Source: Microglena sp. YARC (taxonomy: Eukaryota; Chlorophyta; Chlorophyceae; Chlamydomonadales; Chlamydomonadaceae). Taken from it: DNA of 64,000 nucleotides. Positions 18,986 through 27,738 of this stretch are shown here, piece after piece. Under the pieces are notes generated by a model. The model was given only the letters and a program-made list of their open reading frames with translations, had not been told where the DNA came from and did not search any database. The stretch spans positions 126,434,018 to 126,498,017 of the forward strand of contig CM039462.1 in the NCBI GenBank assembly GCA_022414725.1, in the 5' to 3' direction. Within the stretch, counting starts at the first letter, position 1, and each line of letters starts with the position of its first letter. A program made the position numbers and the translations under genes.

Positions 18986-19466
18986 GTGTTGTTCCGTCTT
19001 TCATGTCAATGTTGATGAGATGCGGTAGCCAGGACGAAAGTCTACTCGCGCACATAGTGGCCTGCTGTATGGCTTTCAACACCTTGGCATTTCCAGTTTT
19101 GGCATGGGCTTTGAGGATTTTCGTCTCCACCACGAAAAGTGTGTTGATAGCATGTGAGAATACAAGGGCGTCCCCGTTGGCGCGCTTGAAGCAGCCGTCA
19201 TCGAAGACGTACTCCACAGCGACGAGGAACAAACGTGACGATGGGGATGTGTGGTGTTTTTGCTTAATTAGGTGGCGCAATGCGTTATACTCCAAGACGC
19301 GTGGATCACCGGAAGTAGACGATGACGTCCGCAGTGCATTGAGACGGTTGACATTCCTGCAGTGGAGGCGATCAAGAAACTTTGATGTGTCTAGACTGTC
19401 CATGTCCAGCGCCCTTCCTAGTTGGCGGACTGGCTTTGAAATGGGCTGACAAGGTTGTGTCGGCAT
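18891..19466 (-). CDS. Possible PD-(D/E)XK nuclease-fold protein
   Basis: An intact 191-codon frame; the Met at about 19403 (MDSLDTSKFLDRLHCRNVNR) is an alternative start. The central part reads GCFKRANGDALVFSHAINTL followed by FVVETKILKAH. This is a beta-turn-beta pattern with Asp, then 13 residues later ExK, as in the PD-(D/E)XK nuclease superfamily, and a following helix QATMCASRLSSWLPH. I infer a nuclease fold from this pattern only. The C-terminal 25 codons are duplicated in the 33.05-33.33 kb repeat, so the 3' end lies in a mobile or recombined segment together with the tRNA-like gene. Confidence 0.5.
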   Translation of the reverse strand: MPTQPCQPISKPVRQLGRALDMDSLDTSKFLDRLHCRNVNRLNALRTSSSTSGDPRVLEYNALRHLIKQKHHTSPSSRLFLVAVEYVFDDGCFKRANGDALVFSHAINTLFVVETKILKAHAKTGNAKVLKAIQQATMCASRLSSWLPHLINIDMKDGTTLGSVTIRRMIVTAVDRGGRVFSQDIRRQEID

Positions 19467-20186
19467 CGCGTCGATGAAGACTCTTTTCTTCGCGCATACG
19501 TGGATGTGGCAATGACTCCAATCTCAAAAGAATGCTTTACATATCCGTCTGTGTGGCGTGTGGAAAGAGCGAGTGAGCGAGATAGAAAGATAGAGAGAGA
19601 GAAAGAGAGAGAGAGAGAGAGGGATAGATATTCGCGTGTGTATGTATTTTGCGTTATTTGTAGATGGAAGAAAGGAAAGAGTAGGGTTGTGTGCGAATGA
19701 AGAGGATGATGAGGAGAATAAAAGAAAAATATGCATTCTCGGGGCGAGGATGTCCTTTTATGATGCCCGGCTATCGTACCTCCAGCAATACACAAGTATT
19801 GGGCATGCCTGTGTACGCAAAGCGCCGGTCCCTTTAATCTGAGTGAGTGATAGCAGAAGTCTGCTTGAGACGACACGTGTTTCCGCGCACCCTCGAATCA
19901 CGAGTGTAAACAATATATTCTTTACACTAGCCTGTATCCTTTGAAAACCCCTCGCAAAACAGAAGCCAACGTTAAGATCCATTCGCGGATCCGCGATCTG
20001 GGCTTTCCGGGCTGGGCTGGTACTGACAGGGATGGGTGCCATGAGATATTCCTACTCTGCCCCATTGACCAGTATGTTTCAACTTATAACTTCCCTGCGT
20101 GTCCATCAACATCAACAGCGTCACCTCTACCCATTTCGTGTAAAGAGACCCTGTCGTAACTACTGTATGTATATTCGGATTTTCTC
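19467..20186. other. No gene; GA microsatellite and repeat motifs
   Basis: A purine microsatellite (GAGA, about 19575-19623) lies in the middle. At 19851-19875 is the hairpin motif AGCAGAAGTCTGCTTGAGAC, followed by CACGAGTGTAAACAATA at about 19901. Open frames here are microsatellite translations. Confidence 0.6.
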
Positions 20187-20597
20187 ATGGAGACGTCGGT
20201 GGTCCTCGTCCCGGGCCGTCGCTACCGCATCCGTATCCACCCGAACCTGATGTCCGGCTTCTCGCCCGAGGTCCTCCACCACCCGCTGCTCTGGGACCGG
20301 GTCATGCGGTACGAGGGCATCGACGACGCGTTCCCCGGCAAGTCCTGCGGCAACACGAGCCGCATCTTCACCGACGGCTTGAATACCCTGTCCTTCGTGG
20401 GAGTCGACCCCCACTGCGTCGACTACCAGGCGTTCATGGCGGTGATCTGTGCCTGCCAGAACGAATGCACGGATCACGGGACGACGCTGCACGTCTTCGA
20501 ACGCAAGCCGGGCGACGGGACGCGTCAGCTGGAGGTGGTTGCAGAGGTGTCCGACGAGGAAGCTGACTCAGCCGACCCTGGGCACGATAATGAATGA
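20187..20597 (+). CDS. Hypothetical protein, 136 aa
   Basis: An ATG at 20187 opens a G/C-rich, strongly codon-biased frame (METSVVLVPGRRYRIRIHPN ...) with third-position C/G preference unlike the A/T-rich neighbours. It contains ICACQNECTDHGTTLHVFER and ends in an acidic tail (EVSDEEADSADPGHDNE). I recognise no domain. The bias resembles the gene at 32102-32698, so both may share an origin. The gene ends only about 40 bp before the S1 satellite; the frame itself is complete with a stop at 20597. The opposite-strand frame (20160-20492) is a shadow. Confidence 0.65.
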   Translation: METSVVLVPGRRYRIRIHPNLMSGFSPEVLHHPLLWDRVMRYEGIDDAFPGKSCGNTSRIFTDGLNTLSFVGVDPHCVDYQAFMAVICACQNECTDHGTTLHVFERKPGDGTRQLEVVAEVSDEEADSADPGHDNE

Positions 20598-20639
20598 ATG
20601 AATGGAGAAAATTACCGTGTGAACGATGATCCTACAGAT

Positions 20640-21495
20640 GAACTGATGCGAGAGGTCGCTCGCTCTGTGACTCGACTCGACTCGACTCGACTCGACAGTT
20701 TCCGCCGTGATGTAATGCGAGAGGTCGGTCGCCATGTGATGTGACTCGACTCGCCTCGCCTCGACAGATGCCGCCGTCCTTGATGAGAGTGGTCGAAACA
20801 CGAGTGTAAACGTTGTTGTGGCCTAATCCCCCCCCCTGCATCCTTACATGACACACGACATTCGACAGTGTTCCGCATCTCCGATACATTCGACAGTGTT
20901 CCGCATCTTGCGTGTGTCCTCCGATACATTCGACAGTGTTCCGCATCTCCGATACATTCGACAGTTTTCCGCCGTTTGCTTGTGTCCTCCGATACATTCG
21001 ACAGTTTTCCGCCGTTTGCTTGTGTCCTCCGATACCGCTGACGATCTCGCTTCTTCCAAGCTTGATGTGAACTGTGGGCTCCCCTCCGGTCGCCCACCCG
21101 CTCGGTTCCTCGCGGACCCTTTGTGGGGGCTCCCCTACGGTCGCCCCCAGTCGCTCCGCTGTGGGGAGGTGAAAGGGGCTCCGCCGCTTGTTATATGTTA
21201 ATGTGAGACGGTTATCATCCAAGTGTTGTTTGTTATCTTTGACTCGACTCGACACAGGTTCCGCCGTCATGTAATGCGAGAGGTCGGTCGCCATGTGATT
21301 TGATGTGATGTGATGTGATGTGACTCGACTCGACTCGACTCGACAGTTTCCGCCATGATGCGAGAGGTCACCATGTGATGTGACTTGACAGTTTCCGCCA
21401 TGATGCGAGAGGTCACCATGTGATGTGACTCGACTTGACTCGACAGGTGCCGCCATGATGCGAGAGGTGCCGCTCGACAGGTGCCGCCGTGATGC
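20640..21495. repeat. Complete modular satellite cassette S1-linker-S2-U200-S1
   Basis: In order: S1 units (20640-20795), linker ACACGAGTGTAAACG with GTTGTGGCCTAA and a C-tract then CATCCTTACATGACACACGA (20796-20870), S2 units of CGATACATTCGACAGTGTTC (20871-21030), a unique-looking 200-bp unit U200 (21031-21240; two copies of CTCCCCT.CGGTCGCCC), and S1 again (21240-21495). The same modules occur in the same order, partly deleted, at 29.4-30.6, 31.5-32.0 and 35.0-35.6 kb. Frames on either strand are repeat translations, not genes. Confidence 0.85.
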
Positions 21496-21715
21496 TAAAA
21501 ATCACCTTACAGATGGCAAGGCAACCATCTGCAAAATTGTCATTTCAGATGACACGGTGCGCGCATTGGCAGTCGGGGATGATGCTAACTATGAGAACGA
21601 GAAGGAGATCCTCATCGCACCTGGCTTCATGATTGCTCAAGTCAAGGGAACGCGCACCTTCACAGACAATGGGAATACAATTATGTGTTTCGACATCAGA
21701 GGCAACGGGGCTTAA
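21490..21715 (+). pseudogene. C-terminal fragment resembling an ADP-ribosyltransferase
   Basis: Non-repeat coding sequence begins at about 21490, right after the S1 array, and reads on to the stop at 21715. Its C-terminal part, NYENEKEILIAPGFMIAQVK, matches the E-x-E region of arginine-type mono-ADP-ribosyltransferases, where an acidic pair precedes a beta strand ending in PG and a further strand. The N-terminal NAD-binding half is absent, apparently replaced by the satellite, so no activity is expected. The assignment rests on this single region; another beta-rich domain is possible. Confidence 0.4.
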
Positions 21716-22196
21716 TCCATAGTTGAGCAACTGTATCTGATATGGGATATTTATTGGCATCTCTGTAATCTATACAGATCACCGTGATTTGAATGGAATC
21801 CTTGTATATCTTGTTCCGACGGTACCCAGCAAAATCATAATAGATGCCTAAATTAACCATTGCATGCCTGATTTCTGCATCGCTGTTGTCATACCAACCG
21901 GAAATTGTGTGCATTGGGATCAATACATACTGAACACCCATAACTTGTTGTATCCGGTCTGGCACATATCTGTGTCGCAAGGTCTCTACTAAGTCAGATG
22001 ATTTGTATCGTTGCGAGCACATCTTCGAAGGAGGGATTTTAAATGCCAGCCTCGTATCAATAACACATTTTGGAAGGATGTGGGAAAAAATGATGTCCTT
22101 AGGGAGTGCACGCCAGCATTTGTCCATCCTACCATATAATTTGGCCTCGATATAAAAAAATAAACATAAAATATCCTCAACGCTTTGGTCCTCCAA
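21696..22196 (-). CDS. Hypothetical giant-virus-type protein
   Basis: The 166-codon frame is intact. Near its start it has RALPKDIIFSHILPKCVIDT followed by RLAFKIPPSKM, a pattern (LPxDII...IDTRxAFxIxPxK) that I associate with a common short N-terminal segment of mimivirus-like hypothetical proteins. The rest contains VMGVQYVLIPMHTISGWYDN and QITVICIDYRDANKYPISDT, predicted beta-rich. The function is unknown. It overlaps the end of the ADP-ribosyltransferase-like fragment on the other strand by about 20 bp. Confidence 0.6.
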   Translation of the reverse strand: MEDQSVEDILCLFFYIEAKLYGRMDKCWRALPKDIIFSHILPKCVIDTRLAFKIPPSKMCSQRYKSSDLVETLRHRYVPDRIQQVMGVQYVLIPMHTISGWYDNSDAEIRHAMVNLGIYYDFAGYRRNKIYKDSIQITVICIDYRDANKYPISDTVAQLWIKPRCL

Positions 22197-22204
22197 TTCG
22201 TTGC

Positions 22205-22335
22205 GACTGCGAATCTCTCGACAGCATCCGCCGCTACGCGTGTGTGAGGATACGGCATGTGTCGTGATAAAGTGCGTTATCCTATCTATCCTATCTATCC
22301 TATCTATCCTATCTATATATATATATCTATGCTAC
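22205..22335. repeat. Dispersed repeat ending in a CTAT microsatellite
   Basis: TCTCGACAGCATCCGCCGCT and GTGTGTGAGGATACGGCATG then TGTCGTGATAAAGTGCGTTA run into (TATCC/TATC)n at about 22278-22327. A near copy lies at 36507-36590, and an older one at 1055-1170. At 36.6 kb the copy also abuts a D5-like relic (CTTTGTCTACAGATAC is shared). Confidence 0.75.
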
Positions 22336-22573
22336 GTCGTTTGTCTACAGATACAAATGCTGCAGACCGGGGTCCGCTGTCAGCGCTCGCCTGGATGTGC
22401 GCCGCCTCACTTATGTCAACCAGTACACTTCCCAGAGGGCGATTCTGAGGGTTCAATTCGTCACGTGTGTATACAGTTTTTCGGGTTCCATATAAATTAC
22501 GCATATCCTGTAAAAAATGTGTTTTTTTCACAAAGATCAGAATCAGAGAGCCTTCAAGAAACGAGTTCAATAG

Positions 22574-22780
22574 GTTCGTAACAACTTTACATTACAAGAT
22601 GCAGAAGACGTATTCCAGCTGTTTCAACAAATAAAAACACCGACCCTGTGGGATAAAGCAATCATGTACAACTTCCTGGATCGTATTGAAGAACTCCTAG
22701 AAATAATTAGATATAAGCAACACCCTTACTGGGAAACAACACCTTTTCATCTCATTACACTCGACGGAATACTAAAATGA
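22574..22780 (+). pseudogene. Gene fragment stopped by a transposon end
   Basis: A plus-strand frame open from about 22574 reads NNFTLQDAEDVFQLFQQIKT and IMYNFLDRIEELLEIIRYKQ, with a possible ATG at 22664. Its last codons (LDGILK, TGA at 22778) lie in the left terminal repeat of element B. The sequence is helix-rich and protein-like, but its start and family are unknown. Element B appears to have inserted into this gene. Confidence 0.4.
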
Positions 22781-22824
22781 AACCGCTTTCTGAAGTGTAC
22801 GGTACACCTTGCGGTGTAACCTAA

Positions 22825-22868
22825 TGTTGTCGCGACCACCGGAGGGGGACCGAGTGGTGTCTACAACA
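22825..22868. ncRNA. Candidate guide-RNA hairpin downstream of the Fanzor gene
   Basis: TGTTGT (22825-22830) pairs with ACAACA (22863-22868) and ACCAC (22835-22839) pairs with GTGGT (22854-22858), with a symmetric 4+4 internal loop. The structure lies between the Fanzor stop and the element end. TnpB and Fanzor systems encode their guide RNA in this position, extending past the transposon end. No expression evidence exists here, so the RNA role is an inference from place and structure. Confidence 0.35.
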
Positions 22869-22878
22869 ATACGAGTTT

Positions 22879-25257
22879 TTATTCATCAACAACAACAGAG
22901 CTGCTGTGGGCAAATGGAAGAGGTCGTCCTAGACCCATCAATTCCATGCAGTGCAGCCTTGCGATTGTGAGAGCAGAAGAGCGATCCCGGTCCGAGTAAA
23001 TGCATGTTTCTGGAGAGAATCGCAGTCCTCGTACCTCTGGGTACCGCTCGATCGATTTTTGAGAATCGACAAGGGAAGTGGCGAAGCCACCCCTCCTGTG
23101 CTTCTCTTGTGCGCCTTTACGTTTATTGTACAACCTTACCCCTAAGTGGTCGCAATCAGCGACCTTTGGCATCGTTTTCGATTTCGTGTGACCAAAACGT
23201 TCACCACCCAACCTAAGCTTCACGTCTGCTGAACAAACACTTGGGATCTTGTAAACACGTTCTTTTTCTTTACCCGTCTCCCACGACATAAGAGTCGTTT
23301 TGAACTCATCTGTCACAGAAACGTCCTCTTTGAAAATTCTTTTACACGATGCGAACATGGCCCCAGTGGGAACTGCAACTTCTCCCGGTCCAGTAGGCTT
23401 CAGTTTCGTGATGGCAGATCCGTAGGCCACGCAAACCTTCATATCAGGAAGTTCTTTCATCATGCACCGCTTGATACCCGCCCAGAAAGAGTCTTTGACC
23501 TTTCGTTTTCCGATGTAACGCTGCAAGTTGTCACGGGATTCTCGGCGTCGCAAAGCCAATCTCCACCACTCGTCAGAAAACTTAGCGTAATTTGACAAGT
23601 ACGCGGAGATCTTATCCGTCCTCGATGTACTCAAAGCTGCTCCATTTTCACGCAGAGACTCCCACATAGGAATCATGTCAGCAAAACGCAGTTCCTTCTG
23701 CCTTGTCTGCTTCTTGATACCCGACTTGTGGTAAAATGCACCACGTGTCAGCGTCCATGTCTTATTTTTATCGTCTGCCAAATACGTTACCGTAGCGATG
23801 TTGCTCCGTCCTGGGTCCACACCCAGGACGACGATACCCATATCGGGCAATATCGTTTTAAGTGAGCCGTCGTATTTTTCTGCGATCTTGATACCTTCTT
23901 CTTTACGAGGCTTCTTACAGGTCTTCTTCAGATCTGAGACAAGGACCTGTACTGTCTTGCTGTACTGCATGCTCAAAGAGACTCCGTCAGTACAGATGCT
24001 GCAGTCGAAAACCCACCCATTCTTGACAGGTGGTTTTCTGAAGAAGGAACCTGCGACTGTTTTTCGGGCGTTCACAAGCGTGTCATACAAACCCTTTGCA
24101 TGTCTGTACTCGTCAGTAGCCTTGATATCCTTAACATCATCATCGTACTTCTTCAGGACCGACTTGTATGCCTCCCATTCACCAGGACCACATGATTTTT
24201 TCTTCTTCTGTGCAGGCCTCTGGGGCAACATGAAGCTGTCGGGATTCTTTACATGTTCCCACTTGGAAAGCTCAACGATGTTCTGGTCATTGGGGAACAT
24301 GTGCCTGAACAGGTTCACGAGGGTCTTCAGGTCAAGGCTAACATGCACCCGTTGGACATTGAAGATGGGCATCAATCGGATACGACGTGCATCCATATCC
24401 TCCAACCGTGTCTGTATCCAATAATTAAACCGGACCATGGTCGGAAAGTCCATGTCTTTGCCATAGTTATCATAAACTCGACTTCCATCTGGAACACTCA
24501 GCATCTCCCTAACTTCATTGACGTACTCTTGAACAGACTCTGGCCATCCCTCCATGTTTTGGACTTCTTGCTGAATAGCCTGCATCACGTCGTATCCCCG
24601 AATGATCTTCGATGTGTCCAGCGTCTTCGGGGAATTTAATTTATTTAAAGTGGTGGAAGTGAGTCTGGCCAGACGTGGTATCAAAGGAACCCATGCGTTG
24701 TTTGACACGACAGTGCTCAATGTGTGACCTGCATAGTTCAATACCTGATCGAAATAGATCGGATAAGACTTGATGTAGTCAGCGTCGTCATTACCAATTA
24801 CATCGCCGATGGAGTCCTTCACAGCTTCGTACGATATCTTGCTTTCCTCATCGGGGAAGATTCCGTCTACCCCGATACGGAGCCAATCCTTCCAGTAGGT
24901 ATCTTTCATGTTGTACAGGTCTGGAATATCCAGACCTTTCTCTAATAGACTCGTGATGTGGAAAGTCAGCACCAGACTGTACCGCCGTAACATGCGGCTC
25001 ACCACATTGACGAGCTGGTCCACATGCTCCCTAAACTTACCGAATTCTTCATCGTCAAGACTCATTGCCTTCTTCAGGGCGCATTTCACGACACACATCT
25101 TTTCCACCGTCTTGTATTCTGGAGGGGGTCTGGCGATGAGACCATTGTCTTCGCATAAACGGACAAGATCGTCCTTGTTGGACTTCGACGAGTATGGTAC
25201 TTCAGCCAATTTCAGTAGCTCCTTCAATTTCGCGACTGTCGGAGGTTTCGTCGCCAT
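22879..25257 (-). CDS. Fanzor RNA-guided nuclease with N-terminal SAP domain
   Basis: The 792-codon frame is uninterrupted. Residues 8-42 (VAKLKELLKLAEVPYSSKSN then KDDLVRLCEDNGL) look like a SAP DNA-binding motif, an unusual addition to a Fanzor. A long helical region follows. The RuvC core is RuvC-I GVDPGRSNIATVTY (about 23815), RuvC-II VTDEFKTTLMSW (about 23303) and RuvC-III YSDRDRSSALTIARL (about 22975), so D, E and D are present. No four-Cys zinc ribbon is visible; VRGLRFSPETC takes its place. The family cuts DNA with an RNA guide; here it would act in the nucleus. The dead transposase next to it means the element cannot move on its own. Confidence 0.85.
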   Translation of the reverse strand: MATKPPTVAKLKELLKLAEVPYSSKSNKDDLVRLCEDNGLIARPPPEYKTVEKMCVVKCALKKAMSLDDEEFGKFREHVDQLVNVVSRMLRRYSLVLTFHITSLLEKGLDIPDLYNMKDTYWKDWLRIGVDGIFPDEESKISYEAVKDSIGDVIGNDDADYIKSYPIYFDQVLNYAGHTLSTVVSNNAWVPLIPRLARLTSTTLNKLNSPKTLDTSKIIRGYDVMQAIQQEVQNMEGWPESVQEYVNEVREMLSVPDGSRVYDNYGKDMDFPTMVRFNYWIQTRLEDMDARRIRLMPIFNVQRVHVSLDLKTLVNLFRHMFPNDQNIVELSKWEHVKNPDSFMLPQRPAQKKKKSCGPGEWEAYKSVLKKYDDDVKDIKATDEYRHAKGLYDTLVNARKTVAGSFFRKPPVKNGWVFDCSICTDGVSLSMQYSKTVQVLVSDLKKTCKKPRKEEGIKIAEKYDGSLKTILPDMGIVVLGVDPGRSNIATVTYLADDKNKTWTLTRGAFYHKSGIKKQTRQKELRFADMIPMWESLRENGAALSTSRTDKISAYLSNYAKFSDEWWRLALRRRESRDNLQRYIGKRKVKDSFWAGIKRCMMKELPDMKVCVAYGSAITKLKPTGPGEVAVPTGAMFASCKRIFKEDVSVTDEFKTTLMSWETGKEKERVYKIPSVCSADVKLRLGGERFGHTKSKTMPKVADCDHLGVRLYNKRKGAQEKHRRGGFATSLVDSQKSIERYPEVRGLRFSPETCIYSDRDRSSALTIARLHCMELMGLGRPLPFAHSSSVVVDE

Positions 25258-25269
25258 CTTTCATAATCA

Positions 25270-26157
25270 ATACGTCACAGACCGCTTTATACACATAAGT
25301 GTTCCAAACGTGTTCAAAACAACCCATAATAATTTTATCAGTGAGGTTGCCGAATGCTAAGGAAATCATATCAGACACGTGCGTCTTTGTTTCATTCGGT
25401 ATGTAGTTCAAACGACGAAAGTCTCTCTTCACTAAGGTTTAGCGAAGCATAGCTCAATAGCATTGAATTCTGGACTGTAAGGAGGTGTGTAACAAATATT
25501 GACGGGGTGATTATTACTACTGAATTATTGCACAAACTCAATGATTCAATAAATGCAACGAAGTCCGTCTTCTTCACAGATCCTTTCTTCACAACGAACT
25601 CTTTCCTACCATCTGAAAAAACTGCCATCAACAAACTGTGGTGTACCCACCCACCAGTAGTTTTAAAGATAACAGGTTTTCCTACAGGGGAATACCCATA
25701 ATGTGGCTTGAGACGCTCACTAAACCCACATTCGTCAACTGATACTAAAATTTTCCCAGCATTGATTGTCTCCTTGTACCTACTACAAAATTCATTGACA
25801 AGTGGAACTAAGTCCCCTTTACACTGTCCACGGAGTTTGCTCCTTTTTCTTGTAAAACCAATGAGTTTTATGAAACGATACACTGTTTTAGTTGATAATC
25901 GTACATTGTGAGTACTTTTGAAAAAAAGCAACAACGCCTCTTGCGGTTGTGCATTGAGTTGACAATAAAAACGATTTTAACAAATCCTTATTCGTCTCAA
26001 AAAGGTTGCTTACAAATTCACGTCGTTTTCGATTTACACCAAAGCGTTTCCACCTCCACAGAGTAGAACGACTGATGTTCGTAAACACAGAATTTTTTAA
26101 CACACCCAAGTCAGCGACCATTCTTAACGCCAATTTTCTAACGGCGATGTCGTACAT
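25270..26157 (-). pseudogene. Tc1/mariner transposase relic of element B
   Basis: The N-terminal HTH (GVLKNSVFTNISRSTLWRWK, frame 26157-25888), the first catalytic Asp (ILVSVDECGFSERL, frame 25934-25392), the Glu region (TPPYSPEFNAIELCF, another frame near 25470) and the C-terminal RDFRRLNYIPNETKTH are all recognisable. A deletion has removed the segment between NNSVVII and the TPPYSP motif that should carry the second catalytic Asp, and there are at least three frame breaks, so the protein cannot be active. The start lies about 45 bp inside the inner terminal repeat, as in element A. Confidence 0.8.
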
Positions 26158-26439
26158 TTATTTCCATCTGATATATGTTTCATTTTACTGTTCCGCCGAC
26201 TGTAGGCGGTTTCATTTTAGTATTCCGTCGACTGTAGATCGATGGACGAGCCAATGATGACCACCGACGCGCAAGCCTCCGTGTTTGTTTGGTGTCTTTT
26301 GGATACATACATATGGACATGTTTCCGCCGTTTGCATGATTGTGGAAGTCTGCTTGATGGACGATGACAACAGTGTTTGTTCTTCATCCGTTTTGCGTGT
26401 GTTCGTTTGTACGTACGTGTGTTTGCTTGCATTCATTCA

Positions 26440-26724
26440 TTAATTCATGCGTGAGTCGTGAGTGCAGCATTCATTATCATCATGTCGTATCCGCAATCCC
26501 ATATACCCGCGTGTCGAGTTCCCTTTGATTTGAAGCACTTTTTTTACGACCCCCTTGTTCTTCATCTGCCTGTGGAACCACTTTTCTCGATCTTTACTGT
26601 CCCCGCTTTCGTTGATATACATGTTGAACAATGCAACTCTCGACTCCCTGAACTCTTCCGCAAACTCGCAGTTCTCGGCAAGGAACGCTTTTTGTACGAG
26701 GCGACTCCCCATGTATGTATCCAT
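26440..26724 (-). pseudogene. C-terminal fragment resembling a D5-like primase-helicase
   Basis: The frame (MGSRLVQKAFLAENCEFAEE, then FNMYINESGDSKDREKWFHR, ending RGYMGLRI) has the pattern of the C-terminal domain after the SF3 helicase in D5-type proteins: a helix, a short beta region, an F..qm...G turn and a GYxGL strand. It has no helicase core and is cut at its 5' side by sequence shared with 33330 (GTAGATACCGGCT). Assigned by pattern only. If correct it is a third D5-related fragment in the window. Confidence 0.4.
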
Positions 26725-26744
26725 AGATGCAGCCGGTATCTACA

Positions 26745-27041
26745 TACAGCTAGGGGCATTTGAAAGTGGGACACCTTGTATTTGGGGGATTCTGAAAAGT
26801 TGATTCGAACTTTGTAACCGATCTTGTCAATACAGATACTGTCTTCCGGAGATTGACTCAAAACATTCAAGGCCTGTAAAGACACAGAAGTTACATGTTC
26901 AAAGTAGCCTGAAAAGTCAACATGCTGGCTCACATCGTGCGCATCAATAATTATTTTCAAAGCGTTCCAGTAATAAAACAATTCTGCTACATCTGGAATT
27001 ATTGGGCACGCACATCGATATTTTAGCTGCAAACCGGACAC
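26745..27041 (-). pseudogene. N-terminal fragment of unknown gene
   Basis: From the ATG at 27041 the frame reads LFYYWNALKIIIDAHDVSQH and LSQSPEDSICIDKIGYKVRI, then enters a repeat end (complement of TACAGCTAGGGGCATTTGAA at 26745). About 90 bp at the 3' side recur at 4578-4668. Beyond 26745 the frame runs antisense across the neighbouring fragment, so the natural 3' end is missing. Unrecognised. Confidence 0.4.
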
Positions 27042-27078
27042 ATTCTCTATAGGGGCTTTTTTTTAACCTCTCGCTCTG

Positions 27079-27297
27079 TTGTCTGGGCCTAAATTTATGG
27101 TAGATGTAAGGCATTTCCAGGATGAAGTCGATGAACTTGGATTACAGGGAATCTCAAAGGCGGCCCAGACAGACTTCAAAAACTATCCCTATCCCATGCG
27201 GGAGAGGAACTTGTCATTCACATCAGCATTCGCTCCACTCTTGGGGGCAGGCCAACGCGTAGATGTGCTGCGGGGGTGGGGTGGGGGAAAGCAATTA
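27079..27297 (+). other. Short open frame of doubtful status
   Basis: A plus-strand frame from 27079 or 27097 (MVDVRHFQDEVDELGLQGIS, FKNYPYPMRERNLSF) looks protein-like for about 65 codons. It then runs antisense into the coiled-coil gene on the other strand. It may be a truncated gene; there is no family match. Confidence 0.25.
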
Positions 27298-27738
27298 TCA
27301 CAATACCGGCTGATCCAAATGAAATGCTGCTACCCCAACCGAGGCACACGCCGTCATATACTCCGCAACGTGTTCAGGAGTCATAGCAGCGACGTCATCA
27401 GGCGATAACGACAACAACTCTTGCCTGAGACTGGCCTTAGCCTCCGCAGCACGGGCCTCAGCCTCACGACGGGCAGTAGCTTCCGCACAACGGGCAGTAG
27501 CTTCATTGTCAGCACGGGCCTTAGCCTCACGACGGGCAGTAGCTTCATTGTCAGCACGGGCCTCAGCCTCACGACGGGCAGTAGCTTCCGCACAACGGGC
27601 AGTAGCTTCATTGTCAGCACGGGCCTCAGCACGATAGGCCTCGTCACGATAGGCCTCGTCAAGACGGTGGAGGTATATGAAAAGCGCAATTGTTGCAACC
27701 GCTATAATAAGGGTTGGGTACATGTTGTTGACCATCAT
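27298..27738 (-). CDS. Membrane-anchored Ala/Arg/Glu-rich coiled-coil protein
   Basis: The 146-codon frame has one N-terminal transmembrane helix (PTLIIAVATIALFIYLHRL, residues about 8-26), then charged repeats of EARADNEATARCAEATARR. Each is about 24 residues and they are nearly identical at the DNA level (27440-27640). A non-repeat C-terminal domain follows (LLSLSPDDVAAMTPEHVAEY). A single-pass membrane protein with a helical rod is clear from sequence; the role is unknown. Repeat number may vary between strains. Plus-strand frames over the repeat are shadows. Confidence 0.65.
   Translation of the reverse strand: MMVNNMYPTLIIAVATIALFIYLHRLDEAYRDEAYRAEARADNEATARCAEATARREAEARADNEATARREAKARADNEATARCAEATARREAEARAAEAKASLRQELLSLSPDDVAAMTPEHVAEYMTACASVGVAAFHLDQPVL

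Larger units (their letters stand above)
22758..26234 (-). mobile_element. Tc1/mariner element carrying a SAP-Fanzor gene (element B)
   Basis: The left end CACTCGACGGAATACTAAAA (TA at 22756-22757) and the right end, the complement of CAGTCGACGGAATACTAAAA (TA at 26235-26236), flank a minus-strand transposase relic (26157-25270) followed by a Fanzor gene (25257-22879). A second, more diverged end lies just inside at 26178-26204, so the original element may end at 26202 with another end fragment appended. Gene order and strand match element A, but the terminal repeats and proteins are distinct, so this is a second family. Confidence 0.8.

Noticed and set aside
19510..19876. Open frames of Leu/Ser or Arg/Glu repeats
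   Set aside because: They translate a GA microsatellite.
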